DNA of 43,254 nucleotides from a virus: IMG/VR virus record IMGVR_UViG_3300029915_000061, positions 1 through 43,254 of that record, one strand, 5' to 3'. The position numbers and the translations under genes were made by a program. This document shows, in pieces, positions 13,061 to 19,646 of the stretch; the first letter of the stretch is position 1; each line of letters starts with the position of its first letter. The notes beneath the pieces are model-generated. The model was not told the origin of the DNA, made no database searches, and saw only the letters and a program-made list of their open reading frames with translations.

Positions 13061-13694
13061 GAATGCCTCCAAACATCTCGCTTTGTACGACCCGCTTACG
13101 CTGGCCGGTAGATTCCTCCAAATAAGCACAGAGGCCGCGATATTGCACCTGATCGCCGCGCATCCATCCGGTCCCGTCCACGCTTTCTGCCCCGGCGTCA
13201 TGACAATCCCAGAGACGCCGATAAGTGTTGACTCTGCCGATATGCACGCGCCTAAACTCCCTGCACCACATCGCCATCGTTTGCCACTTCCACTTTGTAG
13301 AGCCACCAACAAACACCACGCTAGCATTATCGGGAACGTCTTTCGGTGTCATCCCATCTTGAACTGCGAATGCGAGCGGCCATCCATATTTCAGAGCTAT
13401 CGGCGAGTAGGATTCCCAACGTCTAAGAGTTTCAGCGCGGTTGCCAACCATATCAGGAACCAAGCACCAAAGCGGCCTTTGTCCACCCAGGAGCGCCCAG
13501 TCGAGAAGCTCAATCCACCCATCTTCGTCCCAGTCATCATCGTGCCCAAAAGCCCCGTTATCAAGACCGAATGCCAGGAACTCGTATGGCCCAGTCTGTG
13601 CTCCGGGAGAATAGAGGTGACCAATCTTCCCCTTGAATTTACCGGCGAGGTAACCGACTTTAACCCCGGTGTTGTTGGCCACCATCACGAGCAT
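13041..13694 (-). CDS. dpdA: DpdA-like transglycosylase for 7-deazaguanine DNA modification
   Basis: A 217-aa product from ATG 13694 (a second Met lies three codons in). It resembles tRNA-guanine transglycosylases reduced to the phage DpdA type: GHLYSPG, FGLDNGAF (Asp45), LVPDMVGNRAETL (Asp81), AFAVQDGMTP, VVFVGGSTKWKW, VHIGRVNT and ESVDGTGWMRG (Asp173). In TGT enzymes two Asp residues act as nucleophile and general base. Known phage DpdA proteins replace guanine in DNA with preQ0 or derivatives and block restriction. The overlap with queD strongly supports that pathway here. The exact base product cannot be read from sequence. Very similar proteins are often left as hypothetical. Confidence 0.8.
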   Translation of the reverse strand: MLVMVANNTGVKVGYLAGKFKGKIGHLYSPGAQTGPYEFLAFGLDNGAFGHDDDWDEDGWIELLDWALLGGQRPLWCLVPDMVGNRAETLRRWESYSPIALKYGWPLAFAVQDGMTPKDVPDNASVVFVGGSTKWKWQTMAMWCREFRRVHIGRVNTYRRLWDCHDAGAESVDGTGWMRGDQVQYRGLCAYLEESTGQRKRVVQSEMFGGIHAVHLP

Positions 13695-13779
13695 TCTTAT
13701 CTGCTTTCCGTTTTCGCTTTTTGCCAGCTTTACTTTTTGGTTTTGGCCTGTCGGCCAGCCGCAAGGTGGCCTGACGCAG

Positions 13780-13805
13780 AAAAGCCCTAGCGCGTGGCTA
13801 GGGCT
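13780..13805 (-). terminator. Rho-independent terminator between hexapeptide-repeat gene and dpdA
   Basis: A perfect 9-bp stem (AGCCCTAGC with GCTAGGGCT) and a 5-base loop are followed on the minus strand by TTTT. It lies 5 bases beyond the stop of the gene ending at 13811 and 86 bases before the dpdA start. The short T-run suggests partial termination, which would reduce readthrough into the modification genes. Confidence 0.75.
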
Positions 13806-13810
13806 GTCTG

Positions 13811-14434
13811 CTAGGCTTCCCGCTTCGGTGCGAGCGGAAGAAACTTAGCCATTCGTGCCGCAAAGTAGATGATGCGAAGGTACTCCTTGATTTCAGCAGG
13901 TGTGTATCCTTGCGACTTCCCGAGGTGTACCGCATTTTCCTTCCACCATGCGAAATCGTGGCGCTCGCAACCGATTTGCAATTCAGTGCGGCTGCACATG
14001 GTGACGGAGTGTTTCGAGCCTTGGACATAGAGCGGGGATGTTTCCCAAGCGTCGCCGAACACCTGCGCGTTGCCGAACACCCGAGCGTCGCCGTACACCC
14101 AAGCGTCGCCGGACACCCGAGCGTCGCCGTACACCCGAGCGTTGCCGAACACCCGAGCGTTGCCGGACACCCGAGCGTCGCCGTACACCCCAGCGTTGCC
14201 GAACACCCGAGCGTCGCCGTACACCCAAGCGTTGCCGAACACCCGAGCGTTGCCGAACACCCGAGCGTCGCCGAACACCCGAGCGTCGCCGTACACCCAA
14301 GCGTCGCTGCCCAAATAAGCGGACGGTTCGACGGTCGCAGTTTTGTATACCCATCCACCGCCGTTTGAGTGTTGATGCCAGTCGTTCGGCTCTGAGCCGT
14401 GGACGCAATCTAACGCTTTCTGCGGAACTTCCAT
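13811..14434 (-). CDS. Hexapeptide-repeat (left-handed beta-helix) protein
   Basis: A 207-aa product from ATG 14434, AAGGAG upstream. Residues about 37-128 repeat the hexad G(D/N)A(R/W)V(F/Y) some fifteen times, which predicts a left-handed parallel beta-helix. The C-terminal 75 residues form a separate helical domain (CERHDFAWWKENAVHLGKSQ). The acyltransferase catalytic His of typical hexapeptide enzymes is not evident, so it is probably a scaffold or binding protein. A similar-length frame on the minus strand (13798-14358) and frames on the plus strand are shadows produced by the repeat. Confidence 0.8.
   Translation of the reverse strand: MEVPQKALDCVHGSEPNDWHQHSNGGGWVYKTATVEPSAYLGSDAWVYGDARVFGDARVFGNARVFGNAWVYGDARVFGNAGVYGDARVSGNARVFGNARVYGDARVSGDAWVYGDARVFGNAQVFGDAWETSPLYVQGSKHSVTMCSRTELQIGCERHDFAWWKENAVHLGKSQGYTPAEIKEYLRIIYFAARMAKFLPLAPKREA
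14046..14310 (-). repeat. 18-bp tandem repeat array coding hexapeptides
   Basis: About fifteen 18-bp units of the type CACCCGAGCGTCGCCGAA (plus strand) lie head to tail, varying at cgtt/cgtc and gaa/gta/gga. Each unit encodes one GNARVF-type hexad on the minus strand. Because the period is a multiple of three, all six frames stay open, which explains overlapping spurious frames here. Not a CRISPR: the units abut without spacers. Confidence 0.85.
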
Positions 14435-14499
14435 TGTCTCTCTCTCCTTCGGTTGCTGTTGCGGTATCGGTTATCTGATTTGCTGCCGTCTTGTGTGCG

Positions 14500-14733
14500 C
14501 TATTCTTTGTACAAATGGCACTCGCACGTACAGGCGAGTGAGAAACACGAGCGGTGATGTGCTGATTTGCAGTTGCCAGACTTCCAATCTTGCGCGTGGA
14601 TTCCTTTCGACCTTCCCGGCCCCGGCTTACAGGATGCGCGTGGTGCGACGGCCTCTGCCAGCGACGCGTGGTGAACTTCCACGGTCACAGACCCCGGCCC
14701 GTGCCAGATTAGCCGAATGTCTCTGATCTTCAT
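14500..14733 (-). CDS. Small Cys/His-rich protein (77 aa)
   Basis: Start ATG 14733 (MKIRDIRLIW) with GGAGG nine bases upstream; a longer frame to 14796 overlaps the preceding gene only. The N-terminal part is beta-like (SVTVEVHHASLAEAVA). The C terminus is Cys/His-dense (NCKSAHHRSCFSLACTCECH), very likely Zn-binding. Its neighbours are also small early proteins. Function unknown. Confidence 0.65.
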   Translation of the reverse strand: MKIRDIRLIWHGPGSVTVEVHHASLAEAVAPRASCKPGPGRSKGIHAQDWKSGNCKSAHHRSCFSLACTCECHLYKE

Positions 14734-14737
14734 TGCA

Positions 14738-14983
14738 TTACCTCCACAAAAACCACGCCACGATGCCCCACACGGTCGCGCATACCGCAAATGCACACAT
14801 CCACCCCATCAGTGCCTCAGCAGGACCGCCACGGTCCTCCTGTGCGGTTTGCTGCTCACATGGGGCATACCATGGCTGCTCGTCGCACATCTTCCGCCAG
14901 TCAGTGTATGTCAACTCGACAAAAACGTCCGCGTCAACCTCCGCGCTGATTCGCTCACCTTCGATCTCTGCGATTATTTGCAT
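14738..14983 (-). CDS. Small protein with C-terminal membrane anchor (81 aa)
   Basis: Start ATG 14983 with GGAGG. The N-terminal half is beta-rich and acidic (MQIIAEIEGERISAEVDADV). Residues about 57-80 (ALMGWMCAFAVCATVWGIVAW) form one C-terminal transmembrane helix, so the soluble part would face the cytoplasm. It overlaps the upstream gene by ten bases. No family recognised. Confidence 0.65.
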   Translation of the reverse strand: MQIIAEIEGERISAEVDADVFVELTYTDWRKMCDEQPWYAPCEQQTAQEDRGGPAEALMGWMCAFAVCATVWGIVAWFLWR

Positions 14984-15186
14984 GGTGCCTCCTCTCTTTC
15001 TTCATGCAGCGGACAGGCCAGCTTCCGCTGCCTCGCTCCCAGGTTGCGCCCACATTTGGGGCATGGTTTGAGTGTGAGCGGCCTGCCTGCCGTCTTGCGC
15101 TTGATTCCGGCGGTGCGGCTGTCCAGTTCCCGATAGAGCAGCTCTAACGGGATCGTTGCGAGGTTCCATGCGGCGCGGTAGTTCAT
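14974..15186 (-). CDS. Small zinc-ribbon protein (70 aa)
   Basis: Start ATG 15186 with GGATGGAGGC upstream. The first 25 residues are helical (RAAWNLATIPLELLYREL). After a basic linker comes CPKCGRNLGARQRKLACPLH, a ribbon with CxxC and CxxH ligands, ending EEAPCK. The basic linker suggests nucleic-acid contact. Unknown function. Confidence 0.65.
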   Translation of the reverse strand: MNYRAAWNLATIPLELLYRELDSRTAGIKRKTAGRPLTLKPCPKCGRNLGARQRKLACPLHEEREEAPCK

Positions 15187-15205
15187 GCCTCCATCCTCTC
15201 GGCTT

Positions 15206-15361
15206 TTACAGCATCTCCGCTGTCGGTTGTTTAAGAGGGTAGGGGATGAGCGTCCTGATGGTGTCAGCCTTCACGCGCTGCCACTTGAGAGATTCACGGC
15301 AAGCGCCTTCATTGTTGAGCCACTTGGCAAAGGCTTGTGCTTCCATCGGTGGGTTTTTCAT
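15206..15361 (-). CDS. Small hypothetical protein (51 aa)
   Basis: The frame ATG 15361 to TAA 15206 has AAAGGAAA upstream. The product begins MKNPPMEAQAFAKWLNNEGA and continues with helical, basic sequence (RESLKWQRVKADTIRTLIPY). It fills an otherwise empty gap in the minus-strand gene block. Coding character is moderate. Function unknown. Confidence 0.55.
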   Translation of the reverse strand: MKNPPMEAQAFAKWLNNEGACRESLKWQRVKADTIRTLIPYPLKQPTAEML

Positions 15362-15488
15362 GATTTCCTTTCGGTGTTGATGGCGCGTGGCAGGACTCTA
15401 AGCGTCCTGCGAATGGGTGCCGTCTTTCGCCTGGCTTGCCGGTGATCGACCGGACGCACAGCTTACGGCAAGGACCGCGCGGTGGAGG
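15362..15488. other. Intergenic region with two inverted repeats
   Basis: No gene seen in 127 bases. CAGGAC-N7-GTCCTG at 15391-15409 is a perfect 6-bp-arm repeat, and CCGGT-N5-ACCGG lies near 15440. Neither is followed by a T-run on either strand, so they are more likely RNA structures or binding sites than terminators. A 60-aa minus-strand frame (15398-15580) overlaps the next gene and looks like a shadow. Confidence 0.4.
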
Positions 15489-15728
15489 TTAAAACAGTGG
15501 ATACCCGCTGGATTCTTGTGCGGCTGCATCGGCGGTCTTAGGGATGTCGCGGCCCTGTTCGGCGAGGAAATCCGCATCAAAGGTTTGCTCGCACGCCAAG
15601 TAAACTTCGCGTGCTGCGAGGAACTCTACTGTGGTTATTTCCCCAGATCGGTAAGCGGCTTGGATGCGGCGAAACTCTTTGCTGGCAGCGCGTATGGTAG
15701 CGAGTGCAGATGCATAGGTTTGCGCCAT
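15489..15728 (-). CDS. Hypothetical helical protein (79 aa)
   Basis: Start ATG 15728 (MAQTYASALATIRAASKEFR), overlapping the upstream stop (TGATG); an alternative ATG at 15755 is inside the neighbour. The protein is almost entirely helical: ASKEFRRIQAAYRSGEITTV, then EFLAAREVYLACEQTFDADF. That pattern resembles small phage DNA-packaging-accessory or regulatory helical proteins without a defined role. Function unknown. Confidence 0.6.
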   Translation of the reverse strand: MAQTYASALATIRAASKEFRRIQAAYRSGEITTVEFLAAREVYLACEQTFDADFLAEQGRDIPKTADAAAQESSGYPLF

Positions 15729-15913
15729 CACAGCACGAATCCCTTCAGATCGCATTCCACGAGTGCCTGAACCTGTTCGCCGCGTGTGCAGCGATACGTG
15801 ACCATCCCGCCCAACTTGCGGAGGAATTCAACGGATACCACTGTCCCGATGTCGAAGATCGAATCATGTGTATCCACAATGGCCGTCTTGAAAAGCTGTG
15901 CTTTGGTCTTCAT
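15728..15913 (-). CDS. Small beta-rich hypothetical protein (61 aa)
   Basis: Start ATG 15913 with AAGGAGC eight bases upstream. The sequence (AIVDTHDSIFDIGTVVSVEF, then GGMVTYRCTRGEQVQALVEC) alternates hydrophobic and polar residues and predicts a small SH3-like barrel. No catalytic motif. Well-formed ribosome site and overlap with the next gene support it. Confidence 0.65.
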   Translation of the reverse strand: MKTKAQLFKTAIVDTHDSIFDIGTVVSVEFLRKLGGMVTYRCTRGEQVQALVECDLKGFVL

Positions 15914-15963
15914 TTTTGCTGCTCCTTATGCGGTTGAGTACCGTTGATGGTGCGGGTGATACG

Positions 15964-16215
15964 TTACTGCAACGACTGCAATCTGGTTTGATTGCAATCG
16001 AACCAGGTCTGCACCCTGGCAGTGTGTAGCTCGCTCAGCTGACGACGCTCAGCATTATGCCAAGCGCGCAACTCTACCCAGGCAGCATTGCTGCCCAGAT
16101 GGTTTTCATCAAGAGCACTAAGCGCCAACTGCCGATATCTGTATTCATCGGCTAGTTGCGAGCAAGAAACTGAGTGTTCGTAATTGATAAGATCCATGAG
16201 ATTCTCCATAGCCAT
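15964..16215 (-). CDS. Hypothetical helical protein (83 aa)
   Basis: I choose ATG 16215 (MAMENLMDLINYEHSVSCSQ), eight bases after GGAG; ATG 16245 has no ribosome site. The product is helical with many aromatic and Gln residues (YRYRQLALSALDENHLGSNA, then WVELRAWHNAERRQL). It is near the promoter-proximal end of the minus block. No family recognised. Confidence 0.6.
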   Translation of the reverse strand: MAMENLMDLINYEHSVSCSQLADEYRYRQLALSALDENHLGSNAAWVELRAWHNAERRQLSELHTARVQTWFDCNQTRLQSLQ

Positions 16216-16252
16216 TTGCAACGCTCCGTTGCCGGTTGTGTGCATTCCGCCG

Positions 16253-16468
16253 TTATGCTGGTATAGTCACGATATTTGCAACATCGTCATCGCAGTCACT
16301 CACCGTAAGAGTGTCGCCACACCCGTCGGGGTGGCCGCTGCCTGCACTATCACTCACAAAGCACTCTTCCCCAAAGTGTCGGCTGACCGCTTCTATTGCT
16401 CCCGTTTCGGTTGCGTAGATGGTGCCATTAATTCCGTCGCCCGCTTCTGACTGGATTTCATATCTCAT
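16253..16468 (-). CDS. Small acidic hypothetical protein, first gene of the minus block (71 aa)
   Basis: Start ATG 16468 with AGGAG upstream. The product is acidic (MRYEIQSEAGDGINGTIYAT, later SDCDDDVANIVTIPA) and looks like a small alpha/beta domain. As the gene next to the control region it would be transcribed first from the left-going promoter. Early acidic phage proteins are sometimes DNA mimics; nothing here proves that. Confidence 0.65.
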   Translation of the reverse strand: MRYEIQSEAGDGINGTIYATETGAIEAVSRHFGEECFVSDSAGSGHPDGCGDTLTVSDCDDDVANIVTIPA

Positions 16469-16775
16469 TTGAGGCTCCTCTCACTGCAAATACAGAATAG
16501 CACAATTGCGAACTTATGCAAGCGAAATGTGCGATTATCTGTGCAAATCCTGTGAATATCTTTGGCTGCTGAATTGCTAGTCGTGTATATTGGAGTTGAG
16601 CAGCGGTGCTCACGTTTGAATTCCTTCGCCGACCTTGGGAGCTTTTCCCGATGCGACAAACGAGCATCGACCCTGCGAAAACGCGGTGGGCGGAAGCCCG
16701 GAACAGAGCGACGAGCTAAGTCTATTAGAATTAACGACCTGATAGAACGCTACGCATAGAACACAGCGCCGCAAA

Positions 16776-16786
16776 GCTAATCAGCG
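16776..16786 (+). promoter_or_regulatory. Second copy of the GCTAATCAGCG operator word
   Basis: GCTAATCAGCG matches, in opposite orientation, the core of the inverted repeat in the repressor promoter at 12324-12337. It lies about 47 bases upstream of the terS -10, where a bound regulator could act. The flanks differ, so it keeps only one good half. Confidence 0.35.
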
Positions 16787-16829
16787 CCCGCCATGCTTAA
16801 GGTCGCAGTGTCCCTAAAAACACCCCTAA

Positions 16830-16838
16830 TGCTAAAAT
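16830..16838 (+). promoter_or_regulatory. Extended -10 promoter for the terminase operon
   Basis: TGCTAAAAT is a near-perfect extended -10 (TGn plus TAAAAT). No -35 resembling TTGACA lies 16-18 bases upstream, as is usual for extended -10 or activator-dependent late promoters. Transcription would start near 16845, about 15 bases before ATG 16860, leaving a short leader with GAGG. Confidence 0.5.
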
Positions 16839-16859
16839 CGCTTTGAGGTTCTTGCACTT

Positions 16860-17339
16860 ATGGCGAAAATCGGTAGACCGTCCGATTACAGCGAAATCAT
16901 CGCAAACGCGATCTGTGACGAAATTGCAATTGGACGATCTGTCCTGCAAATTGCGAACGATCCCAATTATCCAGCAGAGGGGACGATTTACAAGTGGCTG
17001 CAGAAACACGAAGGCTTTCGCGAGAAATACGCGCGCGCGCGTGAATACCAGGCTGAACATTATGCAAGCGAAATCATCCACTTGGCAGATACGCCAGTTG
17101 AGGCGCGAAAGATTACGATCAAGCCAGATGGCAGCGAAGAGATCGTCATCGGCGATGCTGTAGAGCGATCCAGACTCCAGATTGATGCCCGCAAATGGTA
17201 TGCGAGCAAGGTCGCACCAAAGGTATACGGCGACAAGCTAGAGCACACCGGCTCAATCGGCATCCAAACGGTGATGCTGCCAACGCCGACGAAGGATGCC
17301 CCAGCACTGACAGCGGGCGAGCCAGAGTGGGAAGATTAG
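16860..17339 (+). CDS. terS: Terminase small subunit
   Basis: A 159-aa product from ATG 16860. The N terminus is the recognisable TerS HTH region: GRPSDYSEIIANAICDEIAI, then IYKWLQKHEGFREKYARARE, resembling the Sf6/Terminase_5-like group. A helical middle (AEHYASEIIHLADTPVEARK) and a basic segment (RKWYASKVAPKVYGDKLEH) follow. TerS binds the packaging site and presents DNA to TerL, encoded next. Short words in this coding sequence are repeated in the upstream spacer, so the packaging site may lie here. Confidence 0.88.
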   Translation: MAKIGRPSDYSEIIANAICDEIAIGRSVLQIANDPNYPAEGTIYKWLQKHEGFREKYARAREYQAEHYASEIIHLADTPVEARKITIKPDGSEEIVIGDAVERSRLQIDARKWYASKVAPKVYGDKLEHTGSIGIQTVMLPTPTKDAPALTAGEPEWED

Positions 17340-17430
17340 CGGTGGATACGCTCTACGCGGTGGAGATCGCCGATAATCGTGTTTAGGTGATACTGGGGGC
17401 GGCAATGTGCATATATAAGGATGGGGACTA

Positions 17431-19068
17431 ATGGCACACCCGGCGGTTGTGGGCGGAGTGCTGGATGTGTCGAAGCTTTGGGAGCCGACTGCCAAGAACC
17501 GCATTATCAGGCAGTCACCTGCTCACAATCGGCTTAGGGTGGGCGGAACGGGCTCAAGCAAGTCCAGCGACGCGATGATGGAGATCGTGACGGATTATCT
17601 CCTGCGCTTCCCCGGCTGCTTTGCGCTGATCCTGCGTACCACGATGCCGGAGCTGGAGCGCTCGAACATCCCCAACTTCAAGGCGTACGTTCCGAGCGAC
17701 CTGTATAGCTATAACGAAACAAAGCACATAGCGACCTTTTACAACGGTTCGAAGCTGTTTTTCTCTCATATGCGGTACTTCACTTGGAGGGAGATGGAGG
17801 CGTATCAGTCCTCATCCTTCCCTGTCATATTCTTGGACGAGTGCGGCGGCATCCCCTTATCAGTGTGGGATTTCTTCCAGGCCCGCAACAGAGTCAACCC
17901 AGAGTGTGCGCCTGATGCTGATGGCAACTGGCCGATCCCGTGCATGATGGGAGCCACGAACCCGATCGGCGCATATTGGGGCGAGTACAACGACCGATTC
18001 GTGCTCAAAAAGCCTGATGGCCAGCCGGAGGGTAGCAAGACTGATAAGCACGGGCGCATCTGGTCGCCCGTACGCGGTCCTGCATCAGACCCGAGACAGC
18101 CCGCAGACTGGCGGCTGGAGTATGACCCGTTCGACTGGGATTACGTCCACAGCACAATCATGGACAACCCGCACATGTTGGCGAAAGATCCCGGCATCGT
18201 GGCGCGTCTCAACGCCATGCCGAAGGAATTGCGCGAGAAGCTACTGGACGGCAAGCTGGATACGACGGTTGGGCAGTACTTCGATTGTTTTGACCCGGCG
18301 AATGATGTGATTAACCTGCGCGATGACCCCGACGCGATCATCTGGCAGTACTGGCAGCCGAGGTGGTTGGGCTGGGACTGGGGCCGAGCGCATTGGAACT
18401 CGGTTGTCTGGTTTACTAAGGCGCTGGTCCGGCGTGCTGGCGGCGAGTACAGCCTCAAGACGGTGCAATATCGCGAGTATGTGGATAGAGGGCGCGATTA
18501 TATAGAGATGGCGGATATTGTTGAGCGTATGACGCGGATGGGACTGCCTGGCGCGAGTGAGCGTGACAGGGGTGAGCGCAAGGGCTGCGACTACCGGGCT
18601 GCTTATTTCAGTCATGAGAAGTTTGCAAAGCAGATGGAGGCAGAGAGTCCGGCTGCGAAACTGTCCAAGTATCTGATGGACAGAGGGCTGACGGCACTGA
18701 CGCGGGCAACGACGGACAGGGTAGGACGGGCTACGCTGCTCTACCACCTGATTAAGACTCGGCAGTTCGTGATTCTGGACACCTGCCCCGAGACGATCAA
18801 GGCGCTACCGCAGTGTACGCGGGATGAGGACAACCTTGAGGATGTGCTCAAGGTGGATACCAAGGGAGATGACGTTTACGACTCTGTAGCGCTTGGCTTG
18901 TTCGGGGAGTTGGGCACGCGTCCGAAGCCGCAGGAGGAGAAGGATAGGGAGCGGGTAGAGGCACAGACGGATGAACAGGCGAAGTATTTGTTACGTTACA
19001 GGTTGACACAGGAGCGTGATAAGCTAAGCGCAAGGGCGGAAGAGCGGCCGCCGGAGAACTGGGAGTGA
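17431..19068 (+). CDS. terL: Terminase large subunit (ATPase and nuclease)
   Basis: A 545-aa product from ATG 17431 with AAGGATGGGG upstream. ATPase: Walker A GGTGSSKSS (38-46), of the SSKS type in place of the usual GKS; Walker B VIFLDE (132-137); coupling motif MGATNP (173-178). DNPHML (245-250) is typical of the linker. RNase-H-like nuclease: GWDWG (Asp316), with a late acidic GDDVYDSVA near residue 490. It translocates DNA into the prohead and cuts it. It follows terS after a 91-base spacer in which no gene was seen. Confidence 0.95.
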   Translation: MAHPAVVGGVLDVSKLWEPTAKNRIIRQSPAHNRLRVGGTGSSKSSDAMMEIVTDYLLRFPGCFALILRTTMPELERSNIPNFKAYVPSDLYSYNETKHIATFYNGSKLFFSHMRYFTWREMEAYQSSSFPVIFLDECGGIPLSVWDFFQARNRVNPECAPDADGNWPIPCMMGATNPIGAYWGEYNDRFVLKKPDGQPEGSKTDKHGRIWSPVRGPASDPRQPADWRLEYDPFDWDYVHSTIMDNPHMLAKDPGIVARLNAMPKELREKLLDGKLDTTVGQYFDCFDPANDVINLRDDPDAIIWQYWQPRWLGWDWGRAHWNSVVWFTKALVRRAGGEYSLKTVQYREYVDRGRDYIEMADIVERMTRMGLPGASERDRGERKGCDYRAAYFSHEKFAKQMEAESPAAKLSKYLMDRGLTALTRATTDRVGRATLLYHLIKTRQFVILDTCPETIKALPQCTRDEDNLEDVLKVDTKGDDVYDSVALGLFGELGTRPKPQEEKDRERVEAQTDEQAKYLLRYRLTQERDKLSARAEERPPENWE

Positions 19069-19074
19069 GGATGC

Positions 19075-19260
19075 GTGACTGAATCACAGCGCATAGTGGC
19101 GAACTGGCGTGAGCGGCTGATGCAGCAGGGCTGGCCGGAGGATGCAATCAAGCGTTGCATCTCGGACTTGTGCGAGGCTGGGTATCGGCAGTGCGTAGAG
19201 GATATTCGGGCAAAGGCGCAACAGAACGAGGCGCTGATAGAGAAGGCGGTTCGGAATTGA
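19075..19260 (+). CDS. Small hypothetical protein after terL (61 aa)
   Basis: GTG start at 19075 following GAGG, six bases after the terL stop. The product is helical and charged (TESQRIVANWRERLMQQGWP, then CISDLCEAGYRQCVEDIRAK). It is coupled to the next gene by a TTGA overlap. No family recognised; its position suggests a virion-assembly accessory. Confidence 0.65.
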   Translation: MTESQRIVANWRERLMQQGWPEDAIKRCISDLCEAGYRQCVEDIRAKAQQNEALIEKAVRN

Positions 19261-19646
19261 CCATACGCGAACTGTTTATCGATTGGCTCACCTCGTCTCG
19301 CTACATTGGCTGGCTTGAGGCGCGTCACATTGAGCAGCGACAGGACTATACGGCACTTTTGGACGATAAACAGGCGCAAATCAAGCAGTTGCGTGTTGAG
19401 TTGGCGAGCGTGAAACTGGAGTGCGATAGAATGCGTGCAGTGCTGATGCCGTTCGGTTCGCCTTCGGGTGCGGCGTTCGCGCAACAGTTCCAGCCGAGTC
19501 AAGCCCCGCCTGTTGTCCCTGCGTTCGAGGGGCCGGACGACTGGCAGGCAGAGTTAATCAAGATGTACATGAAGGAGCAGACAGATGGCACACATGAGCA
19601 CGGACGGCAAGAAGTTCACGAATCGTCCGCCGATGATGGCGCATAA
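19257..19646 (+). CDS. Coiled-coil hypothetical protein (129 aa)
   Basis: TTG start at 19257 overlapping the previous TGA (TTGA); the same frame is open to 19155, but that part lies inside the previous gene. Residues 10-70 hold a clear coiled coil (LDDKQAQIKQLRVELASVKL). A Pro/Gln-rich linker (QPSQAPPVVPAF) follows, and the C terminus overlaps the next gene by 62 bases. Such proteins between terminase and portal are common and uncharacterised. Confidence 0.65.
   Translation: MTIRELFIDWLTSSRYIGWLEARHIEQRQDYTALLDDKQAQIKQLRVELASVKLECDRMRAVLMPFGSPSGAAFAQQFQPSQAPPVVPAFEGPDDWQAELIKMYMKEQTDGTHEHGRQEVHESSADDGA

Larger units (their letters stand above)
16469..16859. promoter_or_regulatory. Main divergent control region between early and late operons
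   Basis: 391 bases without a convincing gene. Going rightward it holds a weak left-going promoter (minus -35 TTGCAT at 16521-16516 and -10 TATTCT at 16499-16494, 16-bp spacer), the words AATTGCGAAC and TTATGCAAGCGAAAT (16504-16528), both repeated inside terS, the CTGTG-N6-CTGTG element (16539-16554), GCTAATCAGCG (16776-16786) and the terS promoter. A plus frame at 16562-16759 (TTG start, 65 aa) has no ribosome site, and a 22-aa frame from ATG 16649 is not convincing. Confidence 0.6.

Noticed and set aside
13743-13757. Terminator from inverted repeat TGGCC-TGTC-GGCCA upstream of dpdA
   Set aside because: The stem is only 5 bp and no T-run follows on either strand in the right place; the stronger hairpin at 13780-13805 is the terminator.
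14046-14310. CRISPR-like array or several overlapping genes in all frames
   Set aside because: The 18-bp units are a multiple of three with no spacers; open frames on both strands (for example 14038-14478 plus and 13798-14358 minus) are a by-product of the repeat. The hexapeptide frame is the only one with a sensible protein and ribosome site.
16562-16759. 65-aa plus-strand frame starting at TTG in the main control region
   Set aside because: No Shine-Dalgarno, poor amino-acid composition for a phage protein, and it crosses regulatory elements. A 22-aa frame from ATG 16649 was rejected for the same reason.
17340-17430. tRNA or small RNA gene in the terS-terL gap
   Set aside because: No cloverleaf, T-loop GTTCRANNC or terminator was seen. 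Other gaps over 50 bases were checked by eye with the same result.
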